Shown piece by piece: positions 11,332-20,375 of a stretch of 64,000 nt of DNA. A program made the position numbers and the translations under genes. The notes under the pieces were generated by a model. It saw only the letters and a list, made by a program, of their open reading frames with translations, was not told the DNA's origin and did no database searches. The first letter of the stretch is position 1. Each line of letters opens with the position of its first letter. Origin of the DNA: Firmicutes bacterium ADurb.Bin153 (lineage in GTDB: Bacteria; Bacillota; DTU025; MWDF01); assembly GCA_002070415.1 (NCBI GenBank), contig MWDF01000001.1, positions 1 to 64,000 of the forward strand. Reading direction: 5' to 3'.

Positions 11332-11359
11332 GTTATCCTAACCGATATATCGTTGTCAA
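11332..11359 (-). promoter_or_regulatory. Probable sigma-70 promoter of rpsU
   Basis: The -35 box TTGACA (11354-11359) and the -10 box GATAAC (11332-11337) are separated by 16 bases, about 90 bases upstream of the rpsU start. Confidence 0.5.
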
Positions 11360-11366
11360 TAAACCA

Positions 11367-11705
11367 TCAACCCGGAGGCCAGCCGAACGGCCTTCCCCCG
11401 AGCAGGTGCATATGCAGGTGCTGTACGCTCTGGCCGCCGTCCGGGCCTGAGTTTACGACGAGCCTGAAGCCGGTGTCGGAAATGCCCATCTCAGCCGCTA
11501 TTTCGACCGCCCTCGCCGCCATCCTGCCTATGATGCTCGCGTCTTCCTTCACTTCCCTGATCCCCGGAATGTGCTTCTTGGGCACCACCAGGACGTGCAC
11601 CGGCCCCGCCGGGTTGATGTCCTTGAACGCCGCAAGCTCGTCGTCCTCGAATATGAAGCTTCCCAGCCTGCCTTGGGCTATCTTACAGAATATGCAGTCA
11701 TCCAA
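11367..11705 (-). CDS. HIT family (histidine triad) nucleotide hydrolase, HinT-like
   Basis: This 112-residue protein has the N-terminal CIFCKIAQG zinc-type motif and the histidine triad HLHMHLLGG near the C-terminus. HinT-type enzymes hydrolyse AMP-lysine and other nucleoside phosphoramidates. The length is typical. It lies 24 bases after mtaB and is probably the last gene of the queT-mtaB-hit operon. Confidence 0.93.
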   Translation of the reverse strand: MDDCIFCKIAQGRLGSFIFEDDELAAFKDINPAGPVHVLVVPKKHIPGIREVKEDASIIGRMAARAVEIAAEMGISDTGFRLVVNSGPDGGQSVQHLHMHLLGGRPFGWPPG

Positions 11706-11729
11706 CGGGATCCACCCCTTCCTTTGCCG

Positions 11730-13049
11730 TCAGCGGTCTATGAGCACTCCCCTCGCCCCTTCGGAATCTCCTGACATTATGGCTACTTCGACGCACCCTT
11801 CGGGCTTCCTGTCGGCATGAAAGAGCACCCTTACGTATTCGCCGGTATAACCTTCGCATTCGAAGCCGCCTTCCGACGGTGCGGCTCCTTCGACTATCAC
11901 CCGGCATATGCTCCCCGACATGCCCCTGGTGAACTCGCAAGCTCCCGCCTTCGACGCTTCTATGAGCATTGCGACCCTGTCGTGCTTGATTTTCTCCGGC
12001 ACCTGGCCGGGCAGCCCTGCCGCGGGCGTGCCTTTCCTCCTCGAGTACGGGAACGCATGGACCTTCAGGAAACCCAACCGCCTTACCAAGGACAGCGTGT
12101 TTTCGAACATCCGCTCGGTCTCCCCCGGGAAGCCAGCGATTACGTCGGTGGTGAGCCCGAACCTGCCTATGGCGGCCCTTGCCTTCTCCACGGCAGCCTC
12201 GTAGCCTTTCGCGTCATAGTGCCTGTTCATCAGCCTTAGCACAAAATCGTCGCCTGACTGCAGGGGAAGGTGCAGATGCCTGGCCAGCTTGGGTTCGCTG
12301 GCGAACAGCCCTATGATCTCGTCCGTAAGCTCGGTCGGCTCGAGAGACGACAGCCTCACCCTCTTGATCCCTGAGGGCCTCGCTGCGGCTTTTATCGCAT
12401 CCGCCAAGGTGACCCCCTCGAGGTCCTTCCCGTAGCATCCGAGGTGGATGCCGGTAAGTACGACCTCAAGGTAGCCTGCGTCAGCAAGGCGAGATGCCTC
12501 CTCCTCGACCGAACCGGGGTCCCTGCTCCTTACGTGCCCTCTCACGTACGGCACCAGGCAGTAGGAGCAATATGCATCGCAACCGTCCTCTATCTTGAGA
12601 TATGCCCTGGACATGCCGTCGGCGCCTTCCGCTTTCGCCTCCTCGTACGCGCCGAACGATGAGATGTCCTTGACCAGCCAGTAGCACCCAGGTTCCGCGC
12701 CGCTCCCGTCAAGTGCCCTTACGACCGCTTCCACCAGGGCAATCCTGTCGTTAGAGCCGGCGATTATATCCACTCCCTCTATGGCCTTGGCCGATTCGGG
12801 ATCTCCCTGTACGGAACATCCCGCCGCAGCCACGACCGCGCCCGGGTTCGCCTTGACGGCGCGCCTTATCATCTGCCTGGACTTCCTGTCCGCTTCCGCA
12901 GTCACCGTGCAGGTGTTGACTATGACCGCGTCCGCGGCCTCGCCTGCGGGGACTACGGCATAACCGCGCTGTGTGAATGCCTTCTCCATGGCCTGGCTGT
13001 CATATTGGTTTACCTTGCATCCCAAGGTTATGAAGGATACTCTCCTCAT
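11730..13049 (-). CDS. mtaB: tRNA N6-threonylcarbamoyladenosine (t6A37) methylthiotransferase MtaB
   Basis: This radical-SAM methylthiotransferase adds a methylthio group to t6A37 of tRNAs reading ANN codons. The N-terminal UPF0004 domain holds three cluster cysteines (LGCKVNQYDS, NTCTVT, AAGCSVQGDP). The radical-SAM triad is CDAYCSYCLVPYVRG, and a TRAM domain ends the protein. CTVT and the size of 439 residues fit MtaB better than MiaB. A longer open frame extends into queT, but ATG at 13049 overlaps the queT stop as ATGA and begins the conserved MRRVSFITLGC. Confidence 0.94.
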   Translation of the reverse strand: MRRVSFITLGCKVNQYDSQAMEKAFTQRGYAVVPAGEAADAVIVNTCTVTAEADRKSRQMIRRAVKANPGAVVAAAGCSVQGDPESAKAIEGVDIIAGSNDRIALVEAVVRALDGSGAEPGCYWLVKDISSFGAYEEAKAEGADGMSRAYLKIEDGCDAYCSYCLVPYVRGHVRSRDPGSVEEEASRLADAGYLEVVLTGIHLGCYGKDLEGVTLADAIKAAARPSGIKRVRLSSLEPTELTDEIIGLFASEPKLARHLHLPLQSGDDFVLRLMNRHYDAKGYEAAVEKARAAIGRFGLTTDVIAGFPGETERMFENTLSLVRRLGFLKVHAFPYSRRKGTPAAGLPGQVPEKIKHDRVAMLIEASKAGACEFTRGMSGSICRVIVEGAAPSEGGFECEGYTGEYVRVLFHADRKPEGCVEVAIMSGDSEGARGVLIDR

Positions 13050-13540
13050 TTCCTTTCGCTTCCGGTCCTCTTCAGCATGTTCAGCAGAGGTATCCCGAGA
13101 AGCAGCACGGCCACGGCCTCGCCCGCGGCGACCGCAAGCATGGAAGCCTCTACGGTGAGGTTGAAGCCCCACAGCGTAACCTCCGGCATCCCGTAGACGA
13201 AAGGCAGGTAACCGCCCACTATGATCCCGTTCAGCACTATCGGCGCGGCGTAACCTAGAATCTTCCATTTGTACTTCAGTGTGATCAGCGCCGCGATTAT
13301 CGTGGCCAGGGTGCCGAAGACGACGTCTATAGCGCCGACAGGGCCGAGCAGGTTCGCTATCAGCGCCCCCACGGCGAGGCCCGGCACGGCCTCGGGCCAT
13401 ATCATGGGCAGCAGCGTCATGGCTTCGGCTATCCTTACCTGTATGGACCCGTAGGATATGGGCGCCAGAGCAAGGCACGACGCGACGTATATCGCGGCTA
13501 TGGCGGCAGCCCTTGTCAGTCTCCTAGTATCGAGCTTCAA
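13046..13540 (-). CDS. queT: QueT-like ECF transporter substrate-binding membrane subunit
   Basis: The 164-residue protein has about five to six hydrophobic segments and the QueT-family opening TRAAAIAAIYVASCLALAPI, followed by QVRIAEAMTLLP. QueT proteins are S components of energy-coupling-factor importers, predicted to bring in queuosine precursors. The start is a TTG at 13540 with GGAGGT six bases upstream. Its operon partner mtaB is also a tRNA-modification gene, and tgt/queA lie 11 kb away, which supports the role. The ECF energising subunits are not in this window. Confidence 0.85.
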   Translation of the reverse strand: MKLDTRRLTRAAAIAAIYVASCLALAPISYGSIQVRIAEAMTLLPMIWPEAVPGLAVGALIANLLGPVGAIDVVFGTLATIIAALITLKYKWKILGYAAPIVLNGIIVGGYLPFVYGMPEVTLWGFNLTVEASMLAVAAGEAVAVLLLGIPLLNMLKRTGSERK

Positions 13541-13720
13541 TTCAAGACCTCCGAAACTTATTTACTATGTTAAATTATCACACGTAACCGACCGTGTCTA
13601 ACGGATGCCGCCAACGGATCGTATACGTTTAGGATCCCGCCCGCGGCTTCCGGGCTAGCATGCAACGTACTTGAAAGGTTAACCGAGACACTTTGTCGGC
13701 GTCATCGGTACGGGCTGCAA
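13541..13720 (-). promoter_or_regulatory. Leader region of queT, candidate for a precursor-sensing RNA
   Basis: About 180 bases separate the lipoprotein terminator from queT. The minus strand holds short palindromes such as CCGACAAAGTGTCTCGG and an extended -10-like TGTGATAAT about 40 bases before the start. QueT genes in other bacteria are often under preQ1 riboswitches. I could not match a known preQ1 class here, so this is only a place to look. Confidence 0.3.
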
Positions 13721-13721
13721 G

Positions 13722-13762
13722 AAACCATCCGGCCCGTTGCCTCCGAGCGCGCCGGATGGTTT
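13722..13762 (-). terminator. Terminator after the lipoprotein cluster
   Basis: A perfect 12-base stem (AAACCATCCGGC with GCCGGATGGTTT) encloses 17 bases and is followed by TTTCTT on the minus strand. The plus strand also continues TTTTCG, so it could act in both directions. Confidence 0.75.
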
Positions 13763-13817
13763 TCGTGTGTGCCATCAAATCCCGAGGACGTTCAGTAGCG
13801 TTGTTACGCCCTCAACG

Positions 13818-14441
13818 CTAGATGGCGGGATTCAGGCCGTCGAACCACAGCTCCAGGGATCCCACCACGCGGCCGGTCGACGTCTTCAACGCGCCCGTGA
13901 GGGCATAGTCTATGGACGTGGCCGGGTCCGTATAGTTTCCGGATACGTAGGCTATGCGGGTAATGAAGTTGTTGTAGGCATCGGTCCCGATGATCTTGGA
14001 TAGCTGGATGGACCCAAGGTCTGTCTCGGGCGACGACATGCCTATCGCCCCCAGGAAGTCCGACAGCGTGAACTCGCCGTACACGACGAAAGTGTCCGTG
14101 ACGACATCGAACGTGCAGCTGTCGAATCCGAGGAAATCGTACAGGTAATCGCTTATCGTATCAAGCGCCAAGTCTATTTCGCTAGGGTCCATGCTCATGC
14201 TCATGATCAGGCCCTCAAGTTCCACTTCCAGCACGGTCGGTATGGCGGGGATGAAACCCGTGACTTCCACGTCGACACTCATAACGTCCTCTTCAAAGTC
14301 GCTGTTCTCAACTTTACCGTCGCTGTAGACGATGTAGCTGTCGCTTCCGGTCAGGGTGAATTTCAGCATGCAGCCCGTAAGAGTAAACAGCAGCGCTACG
14401 GTGAGTACGGCCGCGGCCCTTCTTATGAACCTGCCTTTCAT
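13818..14441 (-). CDS. Putative lipoprotein, member of a tandem three-gene family (copy 3)
   Basis: This 207-residue protein has a signal peptide ending in the lipobox LTGC (Cys near residue 24), so it should be lipid-anchored outside the cytoplasmic membrane. After the cysteine it shares with the next two genes the pattern C-x-L-x-F-x-L-x-G-x-D-x-Y and a second block built around DYLYDFLGFDS. The family is not recognised. It is the last gene before a strong terminator. A GA-rich ribosome binding site (GGGGGGGAG) precedes the ATG. Confidence 0.85.
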   Translation of the reverse strand: MKGRFIRRAAAVLTVALLFTLTGCMLKFTLTGSDSYIVYSDGKVENSDFEEDVMSVDVEVTGFIPAIPTVLEVELEGLIMSMSMDPSEIDLALDTISDYLYDFLGFDSCTFDVVTDTFVVYGEFTLSDFLGAIGMSSPETDLGSIQLSKIIGTDAYNNFITRIAYVSGNYTDPATSIDYALTGALKTSTGRVVGSLELWFDGLNPAI

Positions 14442-14462
14442 CTACTCCCCCCCTCATAGTTC

Positions 14463-15089
14463 CTAGACAACGTCAGGTCCCACAACGGTGAAATCGCAGT
14501 CCAGAGTGGCGATTACGCTTCCGTAGCTAGTCTTCATGGTTCCTTTCAGCTTGATGTCCACGGTGGTCCCGTAGTAGGGATCGCCAAGCTCCTCGTCGCA
14601 GAGCCTTTCAAGCTCGGCCATGAGTGCCTCATAGAAATCATGCCCTATCACCCTGTGAAGGTCCCACTCATACGGGCCCAGCTCCTGGGCCTTCGCCCCG
14701 AGCACCAGCCATTCGCTTATCGACGGCATGGCTTCTTCCTTGCCGATCCTGAAAGGGTTCCCCTCGAACGTGCTCCCGCTGAACGAATCGAAGCCCAGGT
14801 AATCGTACATCGCGCCTGACAGCGCGTCTGCCAGGTCGTCCAGCTGGGCTTCGTTGAGCCCGTCATTGTGGACGTCACCCGTTATCTCGTAGACGACCGC
14901 TTCGGGCCACTTAGGCATCACGCCCCTTACCGTGATTAGCACTTTCGCTGGCCCTCCTTGGAGGCCCGCAGACGTTACCGTGTAGTCTTCCTTGCCTACG
15001 ATGATGAAATTCAGCAGACAGCCGGACAGCGCCAAAGCCACAAGAAGGACCGCGGCGCACGCCAGAGCCCGCAAGATGCCCCTTTTCAT
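14463..15089 (-). CDS. Putative lipoprotein, member of a tandem three-gene family (copy 2)
   Basis: The protein has 208 residues from the second ATG (15089), chosen because AAGGAGGA sits seven bases before it and only one base before the first ATG. The signal peptide ends in LSGC, and the mature part opens CLLNFIIVGKEDYTV. The block MYDYLGFDSFSG matches YDFLGFDS in copy 3. No known domain is recognised. It lies 21 bases upstream of copy 3 on the same transcript. Confidence 0.85.
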   Translation of the reverse strand: MKRGILRALACAAVLLVALALSGCLLNFIIVGKEDYTVTSAGLQGGPAKVLITVRGVMPKWPEAVVYEITGDVHNDGLNEAQLDDLADALSGAMYDYLGFDSFSGSTFEGNPFRIGKEEAMPSISEWLVLGAKAQELGPYEWDLHRVIGHDFYEALMAELERLCDEELGDPYYGTTVDIKLKGTMKTSYGSVIATLDCDFTVVGPDVV

Positions 15090-15198
15090 GACCATTCCTC
15101 CTTGAGTCCTCCTATTGGGAGCTTTGCTTTAATTACTTTCTACAATTAATGAATTATTCCTTCATCAAAGCTTCTGGCAGGCACTCCCGGGCAATGAA

Positions 15199-15225
15199 AA
15201 ATGCCCCGGGCACGCCGGGGCATTT
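15199..15225 (-). terminator. Terminator after lipoprotein copy 1
   Basis: An 11-base stem (AAATGCCCCGG with CCGGGGCATTT) is followed by TTTT on the minus strand. It separates copy 1 from copies 2 and 3, so the family is expressed from at least two transcripts. Confidence 0.8.
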
Positions 15226-15247
15226 AAGTGCTTCCTTGGTTTCTGGA

Positions 15248-15889
15248 CTACAAGATAACGGCAGAACCGTGGATTACGAATGTCAAGTCCAGCTCGGCAA
15301 TGGTCTTGGCTTTCGCTTCATTCTGCGCAAGGCCGTTGATGTTGAACGTAATCAACGTACCCTCGGGTATGTTGCCGCAGGTTCCTTCAAGGCTTGCTAC
15401 TACGCTGTCGTACTTCTCCGGACTGATGAGCTTCGAGAGCTCCACGTCGGGTATGGTTATCGCAGTCGATGCGCCGCTGGGATTCAGCAGCTCCTTCCAG
15501 CTAGGTATTACCATGAACACCGTTACCTTGAACGCGTCGTCGTCCAGTTCGCCCTCGGCCACCACGTCATCGAACTGGGCCTCACTCAACAAGCTGTTAT
15601 AGAGGTCGGCTTCGATGTCATTGGCAAGCGCCACGTCGAACGGATCGCTGGCGTCGGACGTGAGGGGATTCACCGTGCCCTGCACGTTCATTATGAGCAG
15701 GTCGGGCCATACCGGCCATATGCCCTTTGCGATTACGTCTACCTTGACGGGATCGGGGCTGATGTGGTCGCTGTAGACGTCATAGACGTCCGATCCGACT
15801 ATGCGGAAGTTTAGGACGCAACCGGAAAGGGAGACCATCAGGCACAGAGCCAGGATGGCGAGGATTACTCGAGAAACATTCTTCTTCAT
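15248..15889 (-). CDS. Putative lipoprotein, member of a tandem three-gene family (copy 1)
   Basis: This 213-residue protein has a signal peptide with the lipobox SLSGC and the mature start CVLNFRIVGSDVYDVYSD. That matches the opening of copies 2 and 3 (Cys, then Phe at +4, Gly at +8 and Tyr at about +12). GGAGGA precedes the ATG by nine to ten bases. Overall identity among the three copies is low outside these blocks, so the duplication is old. The function is unknown; it is most likely a periplasmic or outer-membrane-associated protein. Confidence 0.85.
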   Translation of the reverse strand: MKKNVSRVILAILALCLMVSLSGCVLNFRIVGSDVYDVYSDHISPDPVKVDVIAKGIWPVWPDLLIMNVQGTVNPLTSDASDPFDVALANDIEADLYNSLLSEAQFDDVVAEGELDDDAFKVTVFMVIPSWKELLNPSGASTAITIPDVELSKLISPEKYDSVVASLEGTCGNIPEGTLITFNINGLAQNEAKAKTIAELDLTFVIHGSAVIL

Positions 15890-15937
15890 TAAACATCATC
15901 CTCCAAATAATATGATTGATTCCTGGATAGTATCCCG

Positions 15938-15962
15938 AACGGGAGGCGTTCCGCCTCCCGTT
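15938..15962 (-). terminator. Hairpin after trxA
   Basis: A perfect 11-base stem (AACGGGAGGCG with CGCCTCCCGTT, loop TTC) lies just past the trxA stop. The following minus-strand sequence lacks a T-run, so it may protect the 3' end or be a weak terminator. Confidence 0.55.
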
Positions 15963-15984
15963 AGTCCCAGTATTTAAAGTCCCG

Positions 15985-16302
15985 TTATTTGAGCAGCCCC
16001 TTGGCCTTTACGTCCAACGCGGCGGCAGGGGTGACTCCCACGGACTTGTCCACTGCCTTGCCATCCTTGAAGAATATCAAAGTGGGGATGCTCTGTACAC
16101 CGTACTGCTGCGCCGTCGCGGTATGGTCGTCGACGTTGATCTTGCAGATCTTCACGTCCTTGTTCAGAGCCGCCAGCTTGTCCAGCTCCGGTGCTTGCAT
16201 ACGGCAGGGGCCGCACCACGGTGCCCAGAAGTCGACCAACGCCAAACCTTTATGGTCCAAAACCTCCGCCTTGAAGTTAGAATCAGTAATCTCATGCGCC
16301 AT
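15985..16302 (-). CDS. trxA: Thioredoxin
   Basis: This is a cytoplasmic dithiol oxidoreductase with the canonical active site WAPWCGPCRM and the cis-Pro loop SIPTLIFFKDG. It has about 105 residues from ATG at 16302, where GGGTGA lies five bases upstream; a GTG at 16311 would add three residues. It has its own probable promoter just after rsmE. The reductase is not in this window. Confidence 0.95.
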   Translation of the reverse strand: MAHEITDSNFKAEVLDHKGLALVDFWAPWCGPCRMQAPELDKLAALNKDVKICKINVDDHTATAQQYGVQSIPTLIFFKDGKAVDKSVGVTPAAALDVKAKGLLK

Positions 16303-16339
16303 GCTTTTCACCCATCCTTCTTTGTCGCGCGTTATAGGT

Positions 16340-16370
16340 ATTATATCACCTTGACGCCTGCACTATTCAA
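16340..16370 (-). promoter_or_regulatory. Probable promoter of trxA
   Basis: The -10 box is TATAAT with an upstream TGA (extended -10 character). A TTGAAT -35 box lies 19 bases upstream, inside the 3' end of rsmE. It would give trxA expression independent of the heat-shock operon upstream. Confidence 0.45.
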
Positions 16371-17103
16371 TGCGGGGCCCTAATTCTCCTGCTATGTACA
16401 ACACCACGGCGCCGGCCGCCACGGGTGCCGTCTCGGTCCTGAGTATCCTCGGTCCCAGGCCCGCGACATAAGCGCCTTTGGCTCTGGCGAGCTCCGCTTC
16501 CTCCTCGCTGAATCCCCCTTCGGGGCCCACTACGAGGACCACGTCCCCGGCCCCCTTTATGCTCCCGGCGCAACCCGAAAGGCCGTTCAGCTTCTCGTTC
16601 TCCCAAAGGAAAATGATGAAAGCGCCACCTTCGGCCGCTTCAGAAAGGGCCGCCTCCAGCGAAGTCACGTCGCTGACTTCGGGCACGCTCCCTCTTCCGC
16701 TCTGCTTGGCCGCCTCATGGGCGAGGCTCCTCCACCTGTTGAGCTTACCCGAGGATGCCTCCCTTGCGACGCAATACCTGCTGACGACGGGCACTATACG
16801 CGAGAAGCCCAACTCGGTGCACTTCTCTACGATATAGTCCATCTTCTGTCCCTTGGGAATGGCTTGTAGCAGGGTGATCCTCAAGTGTGCCTCCGAATCG
16901 TCCTTGACGACGGACACCGGCCTCATCAGCACCGTATCCTCGCTGATGCTTTCGATGACGCAATATGCCCTGTCTCCGGCTGGAAGGACCGCGGTGAGCG
17001 CATCCTTCGGCTTCATCCTGAGCACTGAGGCGATATGGCGCGCGTCCTGGCCTCTTATCTCCAGGAGCCCGTCTTTGCGCTCCATGGCGAAGAAGCTCCT
17101 CAT
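16363..17103 (-). CDS. rsmE: 16S rRNA (uracil-1498-N3)-methyltransferase RsmE
   Basis: RsmE is a SPOUT-class methyltransferase that methylates U1498 of 16S rRNA using SAM. The trefoil-knot signature VVGPEGGFSEEEAELA and GPRILRTETAP near the C-terminus is clear; the N-terminal PUA-like domain starts RSFFAMERKDGLLEIRGQDA. It has 246 residues, a normal length. The start overlaps the prmA stop by four bases, as in the conserved dnaJ-prmA-rsmE order. Confidence 0.95.
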   Translation of the reverse strand: MRSFFAMERKDGLLEIRGQDARHIASVLRMKPKDALTAVLPAGDRAYCVIESISEDTVLMRPVSVVKDDSEAHLRITLLQAIPKGQKMDYIVEKCTELGFSRIVPVVSRYCVAREASSGKLNRWRSLAHEAAKQSGRGSVPEVSDVTSLEAALSEAAEGGAFIIFLWENEKLNGLSGCAGSIKGAGDVVLVVGPEGGFSEEEAELARAKGAYVAGLGPRILRTETAPVAAGAVVLYIAGELGPRIE

Positions 17104-18041
17104 TTCACGGGTCTCCTCGCGACCAGGCAGACCCAGTCATGGTCCTGGACCCTGTCAGCTATCTCGAAGCCCGCGCCCGTAAGCGAATCTCTTACTCCGG
17201 CCTCGCTTTTCTCCACGTAACCAGCTGAGATGAAATGGCCACCAGGCACGAGCAGGCCGAATACGGAAGCCGACATGCTCATCACGGGCTCCGCCAGGAT
17301 GTTGGCCACGACGATGTCGAAAGGCCCCTCTATCCCCTTAAGCATGTCGCCCCTTATGACCTTGACCTTGTCCTGGACCTTGTTGAGCGCCACGTTCTCC
17401 TGCGCGCACTTCACGGCGGTCGAGTCGATGTCTACCGCGGTGACATCCCCGGCGCCAAGCAGCGCCGCCGCTATGGACAGTATCCCGGTGCCTGTGCCTA
17501 CGTCAAGCACCCGTTCTCCTCCCTCGATGTACGATTCGAGCATGAAGGCGCAATTTGCAGTAGTGGCGTGCTGGCCCGTCCCGAAGGCCTGGCCGGGGTC
17601 GATCCTTATCACGATGTCCTCGGGCAGCGCATCGGGCGCTTCCCATGTCGGGGTCACGACCATGCGCGTGCCCAGCCTGAACGGCTTGAAGGTCTGCTTC
17701 CAGGAGGACCATTCCTTCTCGTCGGCCATCCTGACCGATATGCCGAGGACTTCCCGGCAGCCCGGTATCCTATTTACCTCCTCGTCGAGCCGTCTTCTTA
17801 TCTCGCTGAGGATCCCCGTGAGCTCCTTCTCGTCGTCATCCACGTAGAACCTCACGACGGCGGGGCCCTCCGAGGGTATGCCCGCAAGCTCAAGCTCGCT
17901 GAGCGCCACTTCACCGCCCGGATCCTTGGCAAGGTCGGGGTCGATTATCGCCACTCCGCCCCTTGCGTATTCGAGCGCTATCGATGCGACCGCCTCCGTC
18001 GCCTTGCAGTTAACGTCTATGCTGATCTCGGCCCATCTCAT
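17100..18041 (-). CDS. prmA: Ribosomal protein L11 methyltransferase
   Basis: PrmA methylates lysines and the N-terminus of ribosomal protein uL11. The SAM-binding motif I is VLDVGTGTGILSIAAALLGA, followed by VTAVDID and the motif IV VVANILAEP. The N-terminal substrate-recognition domain is about 120 residues. It has 313 residues, a normal length, and lies five bases after dnaJ in the hrcA operon. Confidence 0.95.
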   Translation of the reverse strand: MRWAEISIDVNCKATEAVASIALEYARGGVAIIDPDLAKDPGGEVALSELELAGIPSEGPAVVRFYVDDDEKELTGILSEIRRRLDEEVNRIPGCREVLGISVRMADEKEWSSWKQTFKPFRLGTRMVVTPTWEAPDALPEDIVIRIDPGQAFGTGQHATTANCAFMLESYIEGGERVLDVGTGTGILSIAAALLGAGDVTAVDIDSTAVKCAQENVALNKVQDKVKVIRGDMLKGIEGPFDIVVANILAEPVMSMSASVFGLLVPGGHFISAGYVEKSEAGVRDSLTGAGFEIADRVQDHDWVCLVARRPVK

Positions 18042-18045
18042 AAGG

Positions 18046-19191
<1,146 letters not shown>

Positions 19192-19242
19192 TCACATCAA
19201 TGCTGCAAGGCACGGCCCTCGCCGCGCCATTCTGCCGTCTTG

Positions 19243-20286
19243 TCATTTATCGAAACTGGCCCTCTCCAACAGCTCGGAGATCCCCTCGGCCATGAAACGC
19301 ACCAGCGATATCGCCTTCGAGTAATCCATCCTCGTCGGCCCCACGACGCCTATCGTGCCCATGACCTTGCCCGCATGGCCGTAGCTGGCCGAGATTATTG
19401 AACAGTCCCTTAGCTCCTCCAAAGTGTTCTCGGATCCTATCCGGACGGTCACGCCGGTCCTGTAGCCCGACATCAGGTTGAGCATATGAGCCTGCGATTC
19501 AAGGAGCCTCAGGACTGGTCTGGCCCGTTCTATCTGCTTGAATTCCGGCTGCTCCAGGAAATTGGCGATGCCGTCCATGTGGACGCTTTCCTCAGATGGG
19601 CATATGCCGGAGCTTGTGAGTATCTCCAGGGCCTGGCTCGCCAGTTCGGAATAGGCCGACAGCTCGGACCTTACGGTCCTTATCACCTGCCTTGTCAGGT
19701 CGGCGAATGAAAGCCCCCTCAGACGCCTGTTAAGGATGGCGGACACCACGTCCAGGTCGTTCTGGCTCAACGAGTTCCTGAGCCTTATGAGCCGGTGCTC
19801 CAGCGCCCCGGCCGACGTTATCACTATCATCATTATGTCGTCCTGGCTGATTCCCGCCATCTGTATGTGCTTTATGGAACCGCACTGGACCCCCGGGGAT
19901 ATCACCACCGCCGCGCAGTTGGCCAGCTCGGCCAGCACTTTGGCCGCTGCCCTGGACAGCGCCTGGATCTCGCCTCTGCGCCTTGCGTACTCCTGCAGGA
20001 CCTTGCCCATCTCCTCCTGGGTCAGGGGCTTGTCCCTCATCAGCATGTCGACGTAGAACCTGTAGCCCTTCTCCGAGGGCACCCTGCCGGCGGAAGTGTG
20101 CGGCTGTTCCAGGTAGCCCTCGTACTCCAGGTCGGCCATCTCGTTTCTTATGGTCGCCGGAGAGAGCTCCGTGAGGTATTTCCTGGAAATAGTGCGCGAG
20201 CCGACGGGCTCCGCCGTTGACACGTAGTCCTCGGTCACAGCCTGCAGGATTTCCTTCTTCCTTGTGTTCATCCTGTTATCGGCCAC
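19243..20286 (-). CDS. hrcA: Heat-inducible transcription repressor HrcA
   Basis: HrcA represses heat-shock operons by binding CIRCE. The N-terminal winged helix contains AEPVGSRTISRKYL and LSPATIRNEMADLEYEGYLEQPHTSAGRVPSEKGYRFYV, quoted here in key parts (SPATIRNEM, PHTSAGR). A GAF-like domain follows. The open frame reaches 20310, but that start would lie inside the CIRCE operator. GTG at 20286 has GGAAGG nine bases upstream, giving 347 residues. The gene is autoregulated through the CIRCE element at 20304-20330. Confidence 0.95.
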   Translation of the reverse strand: MADNRMNTRKKEILQAVTEDYVSTAEPVGSRTISRKYLTELSPATIRNEMADLEYEGYLEQPHTSAGRVPSEKGYRFYVDMLMRDKPLTQEEMGKVLQEYARRRGEIQALSRAAAKVLAELANCAAVVISPGVQCGSIKHIQMAGISQDDIMMIVITSAGALEHRLIRLRNSLSQNDLDVVSAILNRRLRGLSFADLTRQVIRTVRSELSAYSELASQALEILTSSGICPSEESVHMDGIANFLEQPEFKQIERARPVLRLLESQAHMLNLMSGYRTGVTVRIGSENTLEELRDCSIISASYGHAGKVMGTIGVVGPTRMDYSKAISLVRFMAEGISELLERASFDK

Positions 20287-20303
20287 TGTCGCGCCCCTTC
20301 CTT

Positions 20304-20330
20304 TTGGCACTCTAGGACGTAGAGTGCTAA
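20304..20330 (-). promoter_or_regulatory. CIRCE operator of the hrcA-dnaJ operon
   Basis: The inverted repeat TTGGCACTC-N9-GAGTGCTAA differs from the consensus TTAGCACTC-N9-GAGTGCTAA at one position. It lies directly downstream of the promoter, where HrcA binding would block transcription. Confidence 0.95.
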
Positions 20331-20334
20331 AAAT

Positions 20335-20363
20335 AAACTACAACACGGCACGGAAGGTGTCAA
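20335..20363 (-). promoter_or_regulatory. Vegetative promoter of the hrcA operon
   Basis: A perfect -35 box TTGACA (20358-20363) and the -10 box TAGTTT (20335-20340) are 17 bases apart. The predicted start point falls at the CIRCE element. Confidence 0.7.
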
Positions 20364-20375
20364 GGATGGGTGCCC

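Noticed and set aside
13050-13478. N-terminal extension of mtaB by 143 codons
   Set aside because: The extension reads through queT in another frame. The conserved MtaB start and an ATGA overlap place the true start at 13049.
13541-13720. A definite preQ1 riboswitch before queT
   Set aside because: I could not align the leader to the preQ1-I, II or III aptamer, so only a candidate regulatory region is listed.
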